A DNA stretch of 55,554 nucleotides. Origin: Chloroflexota bacterium. Its GTDB lineage: Bacteria; Chloroflexota; Anaerolineae; Anaerolineales; Anaerolineaceae. This document shows positions 38,215 through 47,176 of this stretch, piece by piece. The DNA lies in contig JAEYTI010000244.1 of NCBI GenBank assembly GCA_023434145.1, forward strand, positions 1-55,554, given 5' to 3'. The notes beneath the pieces are model-generated. The model saw only the letters and a program-made list of their open reading frames with translations, was not told the DNA's origin and did not search any database. The translations under genes were made by a program, and so were the position numbers. The first letter of the stretch is position 1. Every line of letters starts with the position of its first letter.

Positions 38215-39021
38215 ATGGTCTCGTTCCGCGAATTCATCAATGCCTTTCGCGATCTGCGGCTCAACCCCAGCCAGCCAGTGATGGTTCACGCTTCGCTAAC
38301 CTCCATCGGTGAGATTCGCGGCGGCGCGGAAACGTTGATTGGAGCCTTGCTATCATCGAGCAAGGGTATCATGGCCCCCAGTTTTACCTATAAGACCATG
38401 ATTACCCCCGAAACCGGCCCGGAGGATAACGCCGTTCAATACGGCACAGGTAAAGACACCAATCGCATGGCCGAGTTCTTTCTACCGGAAATGCCCGCAG
38501 ACCCGCTGATGGGCGTGCTGTCCGAAATCATACGCAAGCACCCCAACGCGAAGCGCTCCATGCACCCCATCCTTTCCTTCACCGGCATTGGGGTGGAGGA
38601 GGCCTTGGCGGCGCAGACCATTGAAGAGCCGCTGGCGCCCATCGGCAAACTGGCCGAGCAGAACGCCATCGTGCTGCTGGTTGGCGTAAACCTCACAGTG
38701 AACACCAGCATCCACTGGGCCGAGCGGCTGTCGGGGCGCAAGCAGTTTACTCGCTGGGCGCTCACGCCGCAGGGCGTGCGCGAATGCCTCGGGTTCCCTG
38801 GCTGCTCAGACGGCTTCGAGCAGGCTGCGCCCTACCTGAACGACATCACCTGCTCGGCACGCCTGGGAAATGCTACCCTGCACTCCATCCAGCTTGCCCC
38901 AATGATCGAAGTGCTTACTGCGCTGATAAAGCAGAAACCAGATGCGCTGCTGTGCGGCAAGAACGACGAACGCTGCGAGGCCGTGCGGCGATCGATTCAC
39001 GCTGGGAATGGCGTTTTGTAA
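38215..39021 (+). CDS. AAC(3)-family N-acetyltransferase
   Basis: 268 aa. Matches the aminoglycoside 3-N-acetyltransferase family fold: VMVHASLTSIGEIRGGAETL near the start, IMAPSFTYKT, and the segment RSMHPILSFTGIG with its conserved His. Members include antibiotic-modifying enzymes and many that act on other amines, so drug resistance should not be assumed. Cytosolic. It is third in a tight cluster with the M23 peptidase and degenerate SDR (spacing -4 and +3), followed 18 bases on by a histidine kinase gene. Confidence 0.85.
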   Translation: MVSFREFINAFRDLRLNPSQPVMVHASLTSIGEIRGGAETLIGALLSSSKGIMAPSFTYKTMITPETGPEDNAVQYGTGKDTNRMAEFFLPEMPADPLMGVLSEIIRKHPNAKRSMHPILSFTGIGVEEALAAQTIEEPLAPIGKLAEQNAIVLLVGVNLTVNTSIHWAERLSGRKQFTRWALTPQGVRECLGFPGCSDGFEQAAPYLNDITCSARLGNATLHSIQLAPMIEVLTALIKQKPDALLCGKNDERCEAVRRSIHAGNGVL

Positions 39022-39039
39022 GGAAGACCGGCGCACCGT

Positions 39040-40614
39040 ATGACAGACGACACCCGAGCTTCACTCGAACTGCTATACAATGTCAGCCGCGAACTGACCT
39101 CGGCGCTGGATCTGCATACGGTTCTCACCCGCGTGCTCTCCCTTTCCACCGGCAATGTGCAGGCTGAACGCGGCTCTGTGATCGTGATGGATGAAGCGCA
39201 GCAGCCGGTCGATGCCGCCATCATTTTTGAGGGGCGGTTGATGCCCCATACCCTCGAAAAGCTCGAATCGACGTTGGAGCAGGGGTTAGCCGGCTGGGTG
39301 GTGCGCAATCGCCAGGCGGCGCTGGTACCTGATACCAGCCAGGATCTACGCTGGCTGCGCCGCACGTACGACGAGGATGCCGAGACCGGTCCGAAGTCGG
39401 CCATCTGCGTGCCGATTATGGTGCGCGATGCGATGGTCGGTGTACTGACACTTGTTCACGCAACACCCAATTTCTTCACCAACGATCATCTCTCCCTGCT
39501 GCAATCCATTGCCGACCAGGCAGGGATTGCCGTGTATAACGCGCAGTTGTTCGAATCGCTTCAATCGGCGCACCGGCGCTACCGCGAGCTGTTCGAAGAC
39601 AGTATCGACTCGATTATTTTGACAAATATGGAAGGCAAAATCCTTGAGACCAACCGGCAGGCGGCTTCCGTCAGCGGCAGGGATGAGGAGATGCTGATCA
39701 ATACCTCTATCTGGGATCTGCACCAGGCCGGGCCAGAATGGCTGCTGGAAAACCTGGAGTCGATCCAGGCCGGTGAAACCGTGCGTTGTGAGGCAGAGCT
39801 CTACCCGCTCAACCGCACAACCCTGCCGGTGGAGATCAACGTTCGCAAAATCCGCATCGGGCGAGAAGACCAGCTTCAGTGGATCATTAGCGACATTAGC
39901 GAGCGCAAGCAGCTCGACAACCTGCGCGACGATCTAAGCGCCATGATCTACCACGATCTGCGCTCACCGCTGGCGAACATCGTCTCGAGCCTGGATATGA
40001 TGCGCGTGCTGCTGCCCAACGATGAAAACCCTGCCGTGCATCAGGTGCTCTCGATTGCTATCCGCTCCACCGAACGAATGCAGCGGTTGATCAACTCACT
40101 GCTGGATATCAGCCGCCTGGAATCCGGGCAGCCAATCACCAGCCGCGAGCCGGTGAGCGTTCGCAGCCTGGCAACCGAGGCTGTCGATGCGGTACAGCCG
40201 ATCACCAGCACCAAGCGTCAGGATGTGACAATCGAGATCGAGGAAGAAATCCCTCCGATATGGGTGGACGAAGATATGATGCGCCGGGTGCTGATCAACC
40301 TGCTGGAAAATGCCACCAAATTCACACCCATCGAAGGGAAGGTGCGCCTGGGCGCTTCACTAGAGCAACAGCAGGTGCGGCTGTGGGTAAAAGACACAGG
40401 GCCGGGCATCCCGCAAGAGGCCCAGGACCTCATTTTCAACAAGTTTTCCCGGGGGGCGCTCGAACGGCTGTCTGGCGATCGCATTCCCAAAGGGTTGGGG
40501 TTAGGCCTGGCCTTTTGTAAGCTGGTAGTTGAAGCGCACGGCGGCCAGATTGGGGTAGAATCCGAGCCGGGCGAAGGGAGCTGTTTTTGGTTCACCGTCC
40601 CAGCTGCGCCTTAA
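39040..40614 (+). CDS. Soluble sensor histidine kinase, GAF-PAS
   Basis: 524 aa. An N-terminal GAF domain (~1-175: LYNVSRELTSALDLHTVLTR, KSAICVPIMVRDAMVGVLTL) is followed by a PAS domain (~185-295: YRELFEDSIDSIILTNMEGK). HisKA has H305 in MIYHDLRSPLANI; the HATPase has N box NLLENATKF, G1 DTGPGIP and G2 GLGLGLAFCK. No membrane segment. All catalytic boxes are intact, so it should be an active kinase. No response regulator is adjacent; its partner must be elsewhere, possibly one of the receivers at 16.8-18.9 kb. Confidence 0.93.
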   Translation: MTDDTRASLELLYNVSRELTSALDLHTVLTRVLSLSTGNVQAERGSVIVMDEAQQPVDAAIIFEGRLMPHTLEKLESTLEQGLAGWVVRNRQAALVPDTSQDLRWLRRTYDEDAETGPKSAICVPIMVRDAMVGVLTLVHATPNFFTNDHLSLLQSIADQAGIAVYNAQLFESLQSAHRRYRELFEDSIDSIILTNMEGKILETNRQAASVSGRDEEMLINTSIWDLHQAGPEWLLENLESIQAGETVRCEAELYPLNRTTLPVEINVRKIRIGREDQLQWIISDISERKQLDNLRDDLSAMIYHDLRSPLANIVSSLDMMRVLLPNDENPAVHQVLSIAIRSTERMQRLINSLLDISRLESGQPITSREPVSVRSLATEAVDAVQPITSTKRQDVTIEIEEEIPPIWVDEDMMRRVLINLLENATKFTPIEGKVRLGASLEQQQVRLWVKDTGPGIPQEAQDLIFNKFSRGALERLSGDRIPKGLGLGLAFCKLVVEAHGGQIGVESEPGEGSCFWFTVPAAP

Positions 40615-40694
40615 AACAGGAGTATGGTAGAAAGACATTCCATCCACGGGCAGCAGCGTGCTGCCGAGATGCGAATGAAATGATAGCTGTTCGA

Positions 40695-40755
40695 ACTTTG
40701 TTGGATCATTTTGTGTGGCCAACTACGGAAGCCACACAAAATGATCCAACAAAGT
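40695..40755. repeat. 61-bp inverted repeat, 25-bp perfect arms
   Basis: Arms 40695-40719 and 40731-40755, spacer of 11 bases containing CTACGG. It lies between two genes of the same direction and ends 28 bases before the MBL start. The spacer word CTACGG recurs in the hairpin at 45131-45159. Confidence 0.95.
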
Positions 40756-40783
40756 ATCAAAATAGAAACAATCAGGAAGTGGA

Positions 40784-41641
40784 ATGCAAGAACTTGCACA
40801 TCACGTTTTTATTGAGACGGCATACGCCGGTGTCACGTTAGGCGCGATCAACTGGTCGCACGGCCTAATTCTAATCGACTCACCGTTCCGACCGGAAGAC
40901 GCTCGTTCATGGCGCTCGGCGCTGATTAACCTGGGCGGCGGGGTTGACCGGCTGCTGGTGAACCTCGACGCGCACTTTGACCGTACTCTGGGCGTTCGTG
41001 CCATGGACTGTACTGTGGTGGGCCACGAGAAAATGGCCGAGGTGTTCCGCAACCGGCCGATCACCTTTAAAACCCAGGGCGCGGAAACTGGCGCAGAATG
41101 GGAGCTGGTGAACGGCCTGGGAAGCATCCGCTGGGTGCCGCCGGAGATCACTTTCACCGATCAGTTGATGATCCACTGGGACGAAAACCCGCTTTCACTG
41201 GAGCACCACCCTGGCCCCTCTACAGGCGCCATCTGGGCCGTGCTGCCCGCGCAGCGCATTGCCTTTGTGGGCGATGCGATCGTACCCGACCAGCCGCCCT
41301 ACCTGGCATCCGCCAACCTGCCCGATTGGATCGAGAACTTGCGCCCGCTAACCACCCCCGCCTATCAGGACTATCTGCTGGTAAGCGGTCGCGGCGGGCC
41401 AGTAGCGCATCAACAGGTGCGCAAGCAAATCCAGTTCCTCGAAAAGGCGTATCAGCAGCTCGAATCCCTGGCGGCGCGCAAAGCCGCCCCCGAAGAAACC
41501 GCTGCTCTTGTACCGGGCCTGCTGGCTGAGTTTGATGGCGCGGGAATGCGTGATGTACAGCACCGGCAGCGCCTGCAGCACGGCTTGCATCAGTACTATA
41601 TCCGGCACTACCGCCCCACCGAAGAAGAATTACCAGAATAG
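40784..41641 (+). CDS. Metallo-beta-lactamase-fold protein with altered metal site
   Basis: 285 aa. The MBL fold is visible (GLILIDSPFRPEDARSW, RLLVNLDAHFDRTLG, LEHHPGPSTGAIWAV, AFVGDAIVPD). The metal motif HXHXDH reads D62-A-H64-F-D66-R67, so two of four ligands are lost. The last PGHG motif reads SGRGG, losing another His. H in GPSTG context and D in GDAIV remain. It may bind one metal or none. AGGAAG precedes ATG 40784. The C-terminal ~60 residues are helical and Gln-rich. Confidence 0.82.
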   Translation: MQELAHHVFIETAYAGVTLGAINWSHGLILIDSPFRPEDARSWRSALINLGGGVDRLLVNLDAHFDRTLGVRAMDCTVVGHEKMAEVFRNRPITFKTQGAETGAEWELVNGLGSIRWVPPEITFTDQLMIHWDENPLSLEHHPGPSTGAIWAVLPAQRIAFVGDAIVPDQPPYLASANLPDWIENLRPLTTPAYQDYLLVSGRGGPVAHQQVRKQIQFLEKAYQQLESLAARKAAPEETAALVPGLLAEFDGAGMRDVQHRQRLQHGLHQYYIRHYRPTEEELPE

Positions 41642-41653
41642 CCGAATGCGTTG

Positions 41654-41702
41654 TGTAGGGTTGGTTTGCGGACGACTTATTCATCCGCAAACCAACCCTA
41701 CA
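41654..41702. repeat. 49-bp inverted repeat, 19-bp arms
   Basis: Arms 41654-41672 and 41684-41702 with an 11-base spacer, further pairs inside, and GTTG/CAAC outside after a two-base slip. It lies between the MBL and asparaginase genes. Confidence 0.9.
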
Positions 41703-41745
41703 ACGATACCAACGAAGGATCAAGAGAGATAAAAAAGGACCTTTC

Positions 41746-42801
41746 ATGTCTGCTTCTTTTTATGTCCCCCTGGTTGAGCTTACACGCGGGCCGATTGTTG
41801 AATGCGTCCATTTTGGCGCCTTTACCATTGTCGACGCGGCTGGTCGGCTGGTAGCTTCGGCGGGGGATCCTGGGAATGTTGCAAATCTGCGCTCTTCGTC
41901 CAAGCCGTTTCAGGCGCTGCCGCTAATCGAGCAGGGTGGCGCGGAGCGTTTCGGCCTGACCGACCGCGAAATTGCGCTCATGTGCGCCTCGCACTCCGGC
42001 ACAGACGCGCAAATGTCGGTGCTGGAGCCGATGCAGGCAAAAATCGGCGTTGAAGAGAGCCAGTTGCAGTGCGGCGTGCATCCGCCCACCCACCAGCCAA
42101 CCGCCGAAGCCATGCGGCTGCGCGGTGAAGCGCCCACCACCAACCGCCACAATTGTTCGGGCAAGCACACGGGGATGCTGGCACAGTGCAAGCTGGGCGG
42201 CTTTCCGCTTGATACGTATCTGAGCGTTGACCATCCCATCCAACAGCGCATCATCCGCACCTTCGCAGAGATGTGCGACCTATCCCCCGAAGAAGTGCTG
42301 ATCGGCATCGATGGCTGCACTGCCCCCACTTTTGCTGTCCCGCTGCGCAGCGCCGCACTGGCATATGCCCGCCTGGCAGACCCCTCCATACTGCCCGAGC
42401 CGCGCGCCGGCGCCCTGCGCCGCATCTTTGCATCCATGGCGGCCAACGGCGATATGGTCGCCGGGCCGGAACGCTTCGATACCACGCTCATGGCAGTCGG
42501 TAACGGTAAAATCGTATCCAAAGGTGGGGCCGAGGGCTACCAGGGCATCGGCCTGCTGCCAGATGCGCTCGGTCCAGGCTCGCCCGCGCTGGGCATCACC
42601 TACAAGATTTCCGATGGCGACCCGAGCGGGCGCGCCCGTCCGCTGGTTGGCGCTGCCATCCTGCGCCAGCTTGGCGCGCTGAACGATAGCCAAATCGAAG
42701 CGATGAAGGGCTTCGATACGCGCCCGATCTATAACTGGCGCAAGATCGAAGTCGGCGAGATCCGCCCGGCATTTGAACTGGAAGCCGTACTGGCGTGGTA
42801 G
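41746..42801 (+). CDS. L-asparaginase II family protein
   Basis: 351 aa. Typical of the asparaginase II family known from Rhizobium etli (PF06089): LRSSSKPFQALPLI, LMCASHSGTDAQ, NRHNCSGKHTGMLA and IGIDGCTAPTFAVPL. The SSSKP and CSGKH motifs contain the Ser/Lys and zinc-site residues of the family. It hydrolyses asparagine to aspartate and ammonia, in the cytosol since no signal is seen. AAGGACC precedes the start. The endonuclease III gene begins nine bases after the stop. Confidence 0.9.
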   Translation: MSASFYVPLVELTRGPIVECVHFGAFTIVDAAGRLVASAGDPGNVANLRSSSKPFQALPLIEQGGAERFGLTDREIALMCASHSGTDAQMSVLEPMQAKIGVEESQLQCGVHPPTHQPTAEAMRLRGEAPTTNRHNCSGKHTGMLAQCKLGGFPLDTYLSVDHPIQQRIIRTFAEMCDLSPEEVLIGIDGCTAPTFAVPLRSAALAYARLADPSILPEPRAGALRRIFASMAANGDMVAGPERFDTTLMAVGNGKIVSKGGAEGYQGIGLLPDALGPGSPALGITYKISDGDPSGRARPLVGAAILRQLGALNDSQIEAMKGFDTRPIYNWRKIEVGEIRPAFELEAVLAW

Positions 42802-42809
42802 ATGGTGCG

Positions 42810-43487
42810 ATGACGCAAGAAGAATTGCTTGATTTACGAGCGCGCGCCCAGGCCGTTTACAAGCGGCTGGAGGAGGCGTTTGGCCTGCCTGATTGGGGAG
42901 TCGAATCACTGCCGCTGGACGAGCTGGTGAATACTATCCTCTCCCAGAATACCAACGACCGCAACCGTGACGTAGCCTATGCGAACCTGCGCGCCCGCTA
43001 CGCTACTTGGGAAGCGGTCCGCGACGCCCCGCTCCAGGAAGTGATCGACGCGATCCGCCCAGCGGGGCTGGCAAATCAAAAAGGGGCGCGCATTCAGGGC
43101 GTTTTGCGGCAGATCACCGAAGAGCGCGGCAGCCTCGACCTGAACTTCCTGTTCGACCTTTCGGCAGAAGAGGCCTTCGCCTGGTTGAGCCGCTTTAAGG
43201 GCGTCGGTCCAAAGACAGCGTCCATTGTCTTACAGTTTTCACTCGCCAAGCCGGCCTTTCCGGTCGATACGCACGTGTACCGCGTCAGCGGGCGGATCGG
43301 GCTGCGCTCACCAAAGATGACGGCGGAACAAGCGCACGAGCACCTGGCAAAACTGTTCGACCCCGAGCAATATGGCCCTGGGCATCTCAATATCATCCGT
43401 CTGGGCAGGCAGATCTGCCACGCACGCAACCCGCAGCACGAGATTTGCCCGGTGCGCGACCTGTGCGATTTCTACCGCAGCCTATAG
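42810..43487 (+). CDS. nth: Endonuclease III-type DNA glycosylase
   Basis: 225 aa. A HhH-GPD enzyme: FKGVGPKTASIVLQF holds the catalytic K135, and PVDTHVYRV the catalytic D153. These are the two residues of bifunctional glycosylase/AP lyases that excise oxidised pyrimidines. The C-terminal iron-sulfur loop reads C203-X6-H210-X2-C213-X5-C219, so His replaces the second of four Cys. ATG 42810 was preferred to an in-frame GTG overlapping the asparaginase stop. The last codons form the left arm of an intrinsic terminator. Confidence 0.87.
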   Translation: MTQEELLDLRARAQAVYKRLEEAFGLPDWGVESLPLDELVNTILSQNTNDRNRDVAYANLRARYATWEAVRDAPLQEVIDAIRPAGLANQKGARIQGVLRQITEERGSLDLNFLFDLSAEEAFAWLSRFKGVGPKTASIVLQFSLAKPAFPVDTHVYRVSGRIGLRSPKMTAEQAHEHLAKLFDPEQYGPGHLNIIRLGRQICHARNPQHEICPVRDLCDFYRSL

Positions 43488-43515
43488 CTGATCAAGATCA
43501 GCTATAGGGATTTTT
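43481..43515 (+). terminator. Intrinsic terminator of asparaginase-nth
   Basis: 13-bp perfect stem CCTATAGCTGATC with a two-base loop, followed by GATTTTTCC. The nth stop codon TAG lies inside the left arm. Confidence 0.85.
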
Positions 43516-43531
43516 CCTTCCAGAAGCTATG

Positions 43532-43570
43532 TGGGGTTTTTGAAAACGCTTCGCGTTTTCAAAAACCCCA
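43532..43570. repeat. 39-bp hairpin with CGCTTCGCG core
   Basis: 18-bp perfect arms (43532-43549, 43553-43570) and a TTC spacer. The core AAAACGCTTCGCGTTTTC is shared, with small changes, by the hairpins at 14088 and 47177. Confidence 0.92.
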
Positions 43571-43687
43571 TTCCTCATTTTTCACTCCAATTTTATTCGT
43601 TCCTCTGGTCGGCTTTGGTATGCTTTCAGAAGAAGGCGAGGGCGGGTACCTTCTTTTCGTTTTTAACCCCCTCGAACACCTCATCCT

Positions 43688-44704
43688 ATGAAAGTACCAA
43701 AGCGGCCGGCGCGTTACGCAATCCCATTTCTCATCCTGGCCCTGGCTGCCTGCGCGGTGCTGATCGTATTCCGCAGCCCGCTGGCGCCATTGCTGGTTGG
43801 AATTCCCCTTCCCGCCACCACTACGCCAACCACGGCTGCTCTGTCTACAGAGCCACCCAGCGCGGGCCAGCTATCCCCCTCAGCCTCACCCGCAGTGATA
43901 ACCGCTACCCCAGCCGGACTGTGCGGGTTCAATACGCCGATGACCATACTCTTAACAGGTACCAGCGACGCACAGGGGGTGAGCAGTGCGGAATCGATCC
44001 GAGTGGTCAGAATCAATCCAGTGGAACCTGCAGTAAAGGTGCTGGCTTTTCCGCGCGACGTTTCCGCGCGGACGAACGTGCTACAAAGCGCCAGCATGCC
44101 TGAAAGCCGCCTGGGCCTGGCTTATTCCTACAAAAAGCAGATCACGGCTGGAACCGAACGGCAGCAAACCGTAGCCGCCACAACGGTACTTGCGCAAGTG
44201 CTGTACGATAACTTCGGTGTAACGCCCGATCACTACATCACAGTGGATCTGAGCACGTGGGGCCAGATGATCGACGCTATTGGTGGGGTGGAAGTAACCC
44301 TTGCAGAGCAGGTGACACTGGCAAACGGCGAGACGCTGCAAGCAGGCACGCAGCGGCTGAATGGACGGCTGGCAGCAGCGTTCATCCGCTTTACCGACAG
44401 CGGCGGTGAGCAGGACCGGCTGGCACGGCAGAACCTGATCGCGCGGGCGCTGCACAAGCAGATCCGCAGCGGAGAAATAGATATCAATGCGGGTGAATTC
44501 CTCGCCCGCTTTCACGGGGCGATCGTAACGGATCTCTCCACGCAGCAGATGCTGTCGCTAGACTGCCTGACCGGGGAAATCACCGAAAACAATGTTCAAT
44601 TTTTTGAGATCGACAGTGCAATGGTTACCGTAGGCACCGAAGGAGCGTTGATCCCGGATGAGGCGGCGGTCCGCGCGCTGGTAGACCGGGTGCTAAACCA
44701 GTAG
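43688..44704 (+). CDS. LytR-CpsA-Psr (LCP) family protein
   Basis: 338 aa. An N-terminal anchor (IPFLILALAACAVLIVF) and a Thr/Pro/Ser linker (~40-75) precede the LCP domain: MTILLTGTSDAQG, VKVLAFPRDVSART, INAIGG-like MIDAIGGVEVTL and the Arg-rich FTDSGGEQDRLARQNLIARA. LCP proteins move undecaprenyl-linked polymers such as wall glycans onto peptidoglycan outside the membrane. The Arg/Asp residues that hold the pyrophosphate lipid appear present. The ribosome site is weak. A plausible single gene. Confidence 0.88.
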   Translation: MKVPKRPARYAIPFLILALAACAVLIVFRSPLAPLLVGIPLPATTTPTTAALSTEPPSAGQLSPSASPAVITATPAGLCGFNTPMTILLTGTSDAQGVSSAESIRVVRINPVEPAVKVLAFPRDVSARTNVLQSASMPESRLGLAYSYKKQITAGTERQQTVAATTVLAQVLYDNFGVTPDHYITVDLSTWGQMIDAIGGVEVTLAEQVTLANGETLQAGTQRLNGRLAAAFIRFTDSGGEQDRLARQNLIARALHKQIRSGEIDINAGEFLARFHGAIVTDLSTQQMLSLDCLTGEITENNVQFFEIDSAMVTVGTEGALIPDEAAVRALVDRVLNQ

Positions 44705-45066
44705 CAGCACTGTCTTTTACGCTGTTTTTATTCGCCGGGACACGTCCATCATATACAATGAAATAGCCAGCAGGGGGATCAATGGCTTAATGGTTTCCAG
44801 TTTTTGGTTAGTGGCATTGGAAAACAGCGAGTAGGTTAATTCCGGTCTCGATCGGAAGGGGGCTTATCGTTTCTACGGAACAACAATACATCGAATGCTT
44901 TTCAGTGGATGATTCGGTTCGCTCTCATTTTCATGGAAGATCTGTCAGGCAGGAAAATAAATAGAAGCGAAGGCAGGGGATAGCCTTTATCCTGAATATT
45001 TTCTCACACGGATCCTTACACACTGGCGCTGCGGCAGCCGCCAACAATCAAGCAGACCACAGCCGC
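44705..45066 (+). ncRNA. Gene-free region ending in a terminator, possible small RNA
   Basis: About 360 bases without a convincing reading frame, AT-richer than its surroundings. A TACAAT at 44754-44759 could start a transcript of ~335 bases ending at the intrinsic terminator 45067-45101. No 6S, SRP, RNase P or tmRNA signature was recognised. It may simply be the 3' region of the LCP gene. Confidence 0.3.
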
Positions 45067-45101
45067 AAAGGCTGTGCCCCGTCCCCGGCACAGCCTTTTT
45101 T
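45067..45101 (+). terminator. Intrinsic terminator
   Basis: 12-bp perfect stem AAAGGCTGTGCC, 8-base loop, and a TTTTTT run at 45096-45101. It lies 362 bases after the LCP stop, far for that gene's own terminator. Confidence 0.85.
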
Positions 45102-45130
45102 GTTCCTATATGGATACTTCCGTACTGTTG

Positions 45131-45159
45131 TTGCGTGGTCGACTACGGTGACCACGCAA
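45131..45159. repeat. 29-bp hairpin
   Basis: 10-bp arms TTGCGTGGTC with a 9-base spacer containing CTACGG, the same word as in the 40695 repeat spacer. Located between the plus-strand terminator and the 3' end of the minus-strand glycosidase gene. Confidence 0.75.
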
Positions 45160-45186
45160 GGCCTTTGTGTTGAAATAAAACCCGCC

Positions 45187-46338
45187 CTACGCTGGCCCAC
45201 TCACATCGTAGAGGATTGCCAGCACGCGAAACGCCTTATCCAGCCAGCCAGCTACGGCAATGTGGTCGCGCGGATCGCGGGCAGGTGCGCCCGGCAGCAA
45301 ACGGCCAAACCCATCGGCTGTGCGGATGCTACCGTCGCTCTGCCGCCCGGCCAGTATCCAGCGCAGCGTATGCAACGGATTGTACGCAGCACCCGGGTCG
45401 AGCACGTTCGCTGTCTGCGCCAAGAGCAGGGCGCGCAGCAGATCACCGGCCCCGGCGATCCAGCGCGGGTAAATATTCTTGCGTCCGTGCGGATAAATGA
45501 CCTGCGGAAAACTGCCGTCCGCGAGTTGAACGCGCAGCAGAAAGTTTGCTGCCCGGTGAGCGGCAGAGGCATAGCGCTCCTCGCCGGTCAAGCTCCATCC
45601 TTCTATCAGCGCAGGGATGCAGCGCGCCGCAGAGAGCGGGAAGAAACGCGGCGTCTTTCGACCGCCCACGCTGTTCTGATACATCGCGCCATCCAACCCG
45701 CGCGCCACAGCTGCCGGGCCTGCAACGATTTGATGGCCCGCAACCACATTAAGGGCAGGCAGCGCGTGGCGGCGCACCCAGTTCGTATCTCCCGTAACGC
45801 GAGCATACGCAAAAATGGCCTCACAAATGGTGGCCGTTTTATCCGGTGAGAAGGAAGGCACAACCGGGTCATCGCGAAAGCTGCGCGCGTTGGCATCCCA
45901 CAACTGATCGATGCAGAAGCGCTGGAGGTTCGCCCCGGCTGTTTCGGTAAATCGAAACCATGCCGGGTCGCCCGCCGCGCGCAGCGCATCTGCCAGGCGC
46001 AGCAGGCCCAAGTTCACGGCGGCTTCATGGGGCGTTCCTCTGGTGTTCGGATTGGCTTCAAAACACGAATTTCGGTACGAACCAGAAGGAAGCTGCCCGC
46101 GAACCAGGTCTTCCCCCGCCCGGGTGGCCTTCTCTAGCCAAACCGGCTTTCGGGTGCCTGCCCACAGATTCAAGTAGCCGATGATGATGCCTTCGTAGCG
46201 CCAATCGAGGCCGGCCCCGGTGAATCCCAGGCTGTCGCGCTGCCAGTGAACAGCAGGCCCGCCGTAGCCATCGGGCAAACGAGCAGAATCGAACCAGGAA
46301 TCCAACCCCTGCACGGCCCGCCGGATAGCACGGCGCAT
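45187..46338 (-). CDS. Putative six-hairpin glycosidase-like protein
   Basis: 383 aa from ATG 46338. Repeating helical pairs with Trp, Gly and aromatic residues (LDWRYEGIIIGYLNLWAGTR, AAVNLGLLRLADALRAAGDP, LSAARCIPALIEGWSLTGEE, IAVAGWLDKAFRVLAILYD) suggest an alpha/alpha toroid as in GH88/GH105 and related carbohydrate enzymes. I could not assign a GH family. It lies with GH51 and CE7 genes, which supports a sugar role. The start is uncertain: an in-frame ATG at 46443 would overlap the upstream gene by 91 bases and no site has a strong Shine-Dalgarno. No signal peptide seen. Confidence 0.6.
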   Translation of the reverse strand: MRRAIRRAVQGLDSWFDSARLPDGYGGPAVHWQRDSLGFTGAGLDWRYEGIIIGYLNLWAGTRKPVWLEKATRAGEDLVRGQLPSGSYRNSCFEANPNTRGTPHEAAVNLGLLRLADALRAAGDPAWFRFTETAGANLQRFCIDQLWDANARSFRDDPVVPSFSPDKTATICEAIFAYARVTGDTNWVRRHALPALNVVAGHQIVAGPAAVARGLDGAMYQNSVGGRKTPRFFPLSAARCIPALIEGWSLTGEERYASAAHRAANFLLRVQLADGSFPQVIYPHGRKNIYPRWIAGAGDLLRALLLAQTANVLDPGAAYNPLHTLRWILAGRQSDGSIRTADGFGRLLPGAPARDPRDHIAVAGWLDKAFRVLAILYDVSGPA

Positions 46339-46352
46339 ATCAGCGGGGAGGT

Positions 46353-47048
46353 TTAGCCCAGTTGGGCGTGGATCAGCGCCAGGTGCGCCAGGGGCCACAA
46401 CCATCCCGCCTCGTGGTATCCTGTCTGCATCGCCGAAAGACATCGGTCACTCCAATCTGGCCGCCCTACGATACTTGCAGCGCGGGCCAGCATATTCCAT
46501 CCCATTGAGCGGGGGCCGTGCAGCGCTACCGGCTGCTCCACCTGCCACCCAGCAGCACGAAGCACCTCCATCACAGTATCCGGGCGGATAGGGCGCTCGG
46601 CGGGCAGCGGCAGGGTGCGCCACTCTGGTAAAGATTGGCGCAGGGAGGAAGATACGATTACGTCAAGCGTTGCGCCTATAACAGCAGTAGCAGCCATGCG
46701 GTGGGCCATTTCCACAGCGCAGAGTTCCTCCGGTTCGGCCCAGATCATGCGCGAATACTGCCTTGCTTCAGTGCGCAGATCGGTGCTGGTCAGGCTCGCT
46801 TGCGACCAACCCTCCGCCTGCCCGACAAAGGTATGCGCGTCAAACGATCCGGTTCCACAGATTGCGAGCGGAACAGTGCAGCGTTTTAAGAGCTCTACGG
46901 CATGCACCGGTGAGCTGACCACAGCCAGGGCCGCACCATCAGGCTGGTTGATCCTGAACACTGCCTGATCAAACGCCTGGGCATATTCTGGCGATGGTCG
47001 ACGAATATAGATCGCCTGTAGCTGCGAAAACCCTTCCCCCAATGTCAC
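46353..47048 (-). CDS. Hypothetical protein
   Basis: 231 aa, family not recognised. It starts with GTG at 47048 after GAGGGAAG. The middle has an alternating alpha/beta look (AALAVVSSPVHAVELLKRCT, VPLAICGTGSFDAH, AATAVIGATLDVIVSSS) and the C-terminus is helical with Trp (GWNMLARAASIVG, EAGWLWPLAHLALIHAQLG). No membrane segment. Its last codons lie just before, or overlap, the start of the glycosidase-like gene, so the two are probably co-expressed. Confidence 0.6.
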   Translation of the reverse strand: MTLGEGFSQLQAIYIRRPSPEYAQAFDQAVFRINQPDGAALAVVSSPVHAVELLKRCTVPLAICGTGSFDAHTFVGQAEGWSQASLTSTDLRTEARQYSRMIWAEPEELCAVEMAHRMAATAVIGATLDVIVSSSLRQSLPEWRTLPLPAERPIRPDTVMEVLRAAGWQVEQPVALHGPRSMGWNMLARAASIVGRPDWSDRCLSAMQTGYHEAGWLWPLAHLALIHAQLG

Positions 47049-47176
47049 TTTCTTCCCTCACTGCTGGAATTATTGTCCCATTATATTCGAAACCATCGAA
47101 AAACATTATTAAATCGTTGTGAAAGCGAACGAACCAATGCTTTTGAATCGCTTCCTTCAGGAGCAAAAAAGATAAA

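Noticed and set aside
38215..39021. Antibiotic resistance island, from the AAC(3)-family gene
   Set aside because: The family is broad and often unrelated to drugs; the neighbours are a peptidase, a degenerate SDR and a kinase, with no integron or transposon signs.
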